From: Burkholderiaceae bacterium
GTDB lineage: Bacteria > Pseudomonadota > Gammaproteobacteria > Burkholderiales > Burkholderiaceae
Direction of reading: 5' to 3'
Assembly: GCA_030151165.1 (NCBI GenBank)
Contig: JASLEM010000488.1
Span: 1-7,462 of the forward strand
DNA length: 7,462 nt
Shown piece after piece: positions 6,166 through 7,462 of the stretch. A program made the position numbers and the translations under genes. The number at the start of each line of letters is the position of its first letter. Positions within the stretch are counted from its first letter, which is position 1. The notes below the pieces were generated by a model. That model did not search any database and was not told the DNA's origin. It worked only from the letters and a program-made list of their open reading frames with translations.

Positions 6166-6171
6166 ATTGTG
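6166..6171 (-). promoter_or_regulatory. Candidate -10 box of the plsC operon, leaderless spacing
   Basis: On the minus strand CACAAT (4 of 6 to the -10 consensus) ends 6 nt before the plsC ATG, the same distance as the lpxC -10. No convincing -35 and no Shine-Dalgarno sequence are seen. Transcription from here would start at or beside the ATG. Confidence 0.35.
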
Positions 6172-6310
6172 TCCGAACGCCGCGCGGCGACGCATCGGCA
6201 CGTGCCCTCGGACGGGGGCGTCGTGCAATCCCACCGTTTCCGAGATCGTGGGAGCGACAGCGGCGGCGCGAAGCCCCATCGTTGCCGTCGGATTCATGCC
6301 GATTCGTTCA

Positions 6311-6318
6311 AGGGGAGG
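6311..6318 (+). promoter_or_regulatory. Strong Shine-Dalgarno site for the TIM-barrel gene
   Basis: AGGGGAGG ends 4 nt before ATG 6323. It fixes the start against the much longer open frame that reaches back into plsC on the opposite strand. It is the strongest ribosome binding site in the window. Confidence 0.85.
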
Positions 6319-6322
6319 CGAG

Positions 6323-7069
6323 ATGGACAAGGCACTCTGGCTCACGTCGTTCAACGGCGCGGACGTCGACCGGCTGCTCGATCACTGCGCGGAGGCCGGC
6401 GTCACGCTGCTGTGCATCCGCACGACGAGCTCCGCGCTGCCGGGCGCCATCGCGTCGTTCGCGAAGCAGGGCATCCGCGTCTACGGCTGGCGCTGGCCCG
6501 CGGTGGCACCCGGCCCGCACACCGCGCCGAACTACTACGCGCTGGACGAGGCGGCCTACGTCGCCGGGACGCTGATCCCGGCGGGGCTGGCCGGCTACGT
6601 CGTCGACCCGGAGTCCGACGGGCCCGGGCAGGTGGACGACTGGAACGACGCCGCGCACGCCGGCCTGGCCACCGAGTTCTGCGCGCGGATCCGCGCCGCG
6701 GCGCCCGCGGGATTCCATCTCGGCGTCACGTCGGGCTGCGAATATCCGCGCAACCACGCGCAGATCCCGTGGACATCGTTCGTCGCGGCGGCGGACGCGC
6801 TATACCCCCAGACCTATTGGCGGATCAGCACCGGCGACATCGTCCATGGCGGTACGCCGTCGTCGTCGGTCGCGGCCGGCATGGCGGCGTGGTCGAGGAT
6901 CGCGGCTGGCAAGCCCATCGTCGCCATCGGCGGCGAGCTGGACAGCGTCCTGCCGCAGGAGATCCGCGACTTCGGCGCGCTCATCGCCGGCAAGCAGGCC
7001 GTCGCCCACTTCTACGCGGATTCGCAGCAGACCTCGCCCGCGATCCTGAAGGCGATCGGCGCGCTCTGA
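6323..7069 (+). CDS. Probable TIM-barrel, glycoside-hydrolase-like protein, no signal peptide
   Basis: A 248-residue protein whose strand-helix rhythm suggests a small (beta/alpha)8 barrel: ALWLTSF (4-10), GVTLLCIR (26-33), GIRVYGWRWP (50-59), GYVVDPESD (91-99), FHLGVTSG (131-138), ADALYPQTYW (157-166), KPIVAIGGE (197-205) and AVAHFYAD (226-233). The D95-x-E97 pair at the end of strand 4 and the aromatic YPQTYW at strand 6 are as expected for GH25- or DUF1906-like glycosidase-type barrels acting on peptidoglycan or other glycans. I cannot assign a specific family. There is no signal peptide, so it is either cytosolic or exported by a non-Sec route, which is odd for a wall-active enzyme. It stands alone, divergent from plsC and convergent with purH. 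The call of a gene is firm; the function is tentative. Confidence 0.8.
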   Translation: MDKALWLTSFNGADVDRLLDHCAEAGVTLLCIRTTSSALPGAIASFAKQGIRVYGWRWPAVAPGPHTAPNYYALDEAAYVAGTLIPAGLAGYVVDPESDGPGQVDDWNDAAHAGLATEFCARIRAAAPAGFHLGVTSGCEYPRNHAQIPWTSFVAAADALYPQTYWRISTGDIVHGGTPSSSVAAGMAAWSRIAAGKPIVAIGGELDSVLPQEIRDFGALIAGKQAVAHFYADSQQTSPAILKAIGAL

Positions 7070-7106
7070 GCCGGCGCGCACGCCGGCCGGCGGCCGACCG
7101 TGGCCG
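7070..7106. terminator. Paired GC hairpins between convergent genes
   Basis: The 38-bp gap between the TIM-barrel gene and purH holds GCCGGCG-CGCA-CGCCGGC (7070-7087, 7-bp stem) and CGGCC-GACCGT-GGCCG (7091-7106, 5-bp stem). There are no T-runs. Position between two convergent stops suggests a bidirectional transcript end. Confidence 0.55.
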
Positions 7107-7107
7107 G

Positions 7108-7462
7108 TCAGTGGCGGAAGTGGCGCGTGCCCGTCAGCACCATCGCGATGCCGCGCTCGTCGGCGGCGGAGATGACTTCCTCGTCGCGCATCGAGCCGCC
7201 CGGCTGGATCACGCAGGTCGCGCCGGCGTCGATGACGACGTCGAGGCCGTCGCGGAACGGGAAGAAGGCGTCGCTCGCGACGGCCGTGCCCTTGAGCGAC
7301 AGGTCGGCGTTCGCGGCCTTGATGCTGGCGATGCGCGCCGAGTCGATGCGGCTCATCTGGCCCGCGCCCACGCCCATCGTCATGCCGTTGGCGCAGAACA
7401 CGATCGCGTTGCTCTTGACGAACTTGGCGACCTTCCACGCGAACATCAGGTCGGTCATCTGC
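7108..7462 (-). CDS. purH: PurH (AICAR transformylase/IMP cyclohydrolase), C-terminal part, cut by the right window edge
   Basis: The last 118 residues of the bifunctional purine enzyme that formylates AICAR and closes the ring to IMP. Only the end of the transformylase domain is in the window. Highly conserved family blocks are visible: [58 protein letters not shown] and the C-terminal RHFRH. The ATG at 7458 is internal, since the conserved frame continues to the edge (Gln codon at 7459-7461). The N-terminal cyclohydrolase domain lies outside. The closeness to ruvC fits a purH–ruvC neighbourhood that I recall from Burkholderiales, with the TIM-barrel gene and plsC–cdsA-like pair placed between. 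Confidence 0.97.
   Translation of the reverse strand, partial: QMTDLMFAWKVAKFVKSNAIVFCANGMTMGVGAGQMSRIDSARIASIKAANADLSLKGTAVASDAFFPFRDGLDVVIDAGATCVIQPGGSMRDEEVISAADERGIAMVLTGTRHFRH

Larger units (their letters stand above)
6160..6322. other. Divergent intergenic region between plsC and the TIM-barrel gene
   Basis: This 163-bp gap holds the plsC -10 candidate near its left end and a strong Shine-Dalgarno site near its right end. I find no confident promoter for the plus-strand gene. The stretch around 6248-6277 (GTGGGAGCGACAG, then GCGCGAAGCCCC) vaguely recalls REP-type elements but does not fold into a clear palindrome. Confidence 0.5.

Noticed and set aside
6248..6290. Possible REP-like element between plsC and the TIM-barrel gene
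   Set aside because: The GTGGGAGCGAC start is suggestive, but no convincing inverted repeat follows, so it is not listed as a repeat.
6160..6354. N-terminal extension of plsC to a start at 6354
   Set aside because: The extra 65 residues overlap the start and Shine-Dalgarno site of the divergent gene and show no similarity to the acyltransferase fold, whereas ATG 6159 gives a normal-length protein.
1..7462. CRISPR array, tRNA/rRNA, insertion sequence, phage or toxin-antitoxin system
   Set aside because: No spaced direct repeats, no cloverleaf or rRNA motifs, no transposase or integrase motifs and no terminal inverted repeats were seen on either strand.

Overview
This 7.46 kb, very GC-rich window looks like a chromosomal segment of a betaproteobacterium, most likely order Burkholderiales. 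The LpxC, RuvC and PurH sequences, a plsC–cdsA-like–ruvC–purH neighbourhood, and an intergenic repeat of a type I remember from Comamonadaceae and Rubrivivax-like genomes all point that way. No phage, transposon, CRISPR, tRNA or rRNA is visible. Almost everything is compact, single-copy-type chromosomal coding sequence.

Layout. 1-922 (minus): the N-terminal end of a probable sensor histidine kinase (cut by the window edge) and its OmpR-family response regulator, which resembles CpxR. 1103-2315 (plus, divergent from the regulator): a small secreted Thr-rich protein built from three 23-residue repeats, then a membrane fatty-acid-hydroxylase/sterol-desaturase family enzyme. 2410-3345 (plus): lpxC, the committed lipid A enzyme, with a start that looks leaderless. 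3346-3492: a hairpin-rich gap holding a palindromic repeat, where lpxC converges on a minus-strand gene. 3493-3951 (minus): an acidic unrecognised cytosolic protein with an apparent internal duplication. 4011-6159 (minus): an overlapping plsC–cdsA-like–ruvC operon closed by a 10-bp hairpin. 6323-7069 (plus): a probable TIM-barrel, glycosidase-like protein. 7108-7462 (minus): the C-terminal end of purH, cut by the window edge.

How the genes fit together. Several products act in envelope lipid chemistry: LpxC on lipid A, PlsC and the CdsA-like protein on phospholipid precursors, and the hydroxylase on an unknown membrane lipid. A two-component system that may sense the envelope sits beside a secreted protein. 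RuvC (Holliday-junction resolution) and PurH (purine synthesis) are housekeeping genes. I see no clear new defence or mobile system. The points most worth a second look are the CdsA-like protein whose catalytic signature is eroded, the repeat protein divergent from the CpxR-like regulator, and the matching -10-like boxes 6 nt upstream of the lpxC and plsC start codons.
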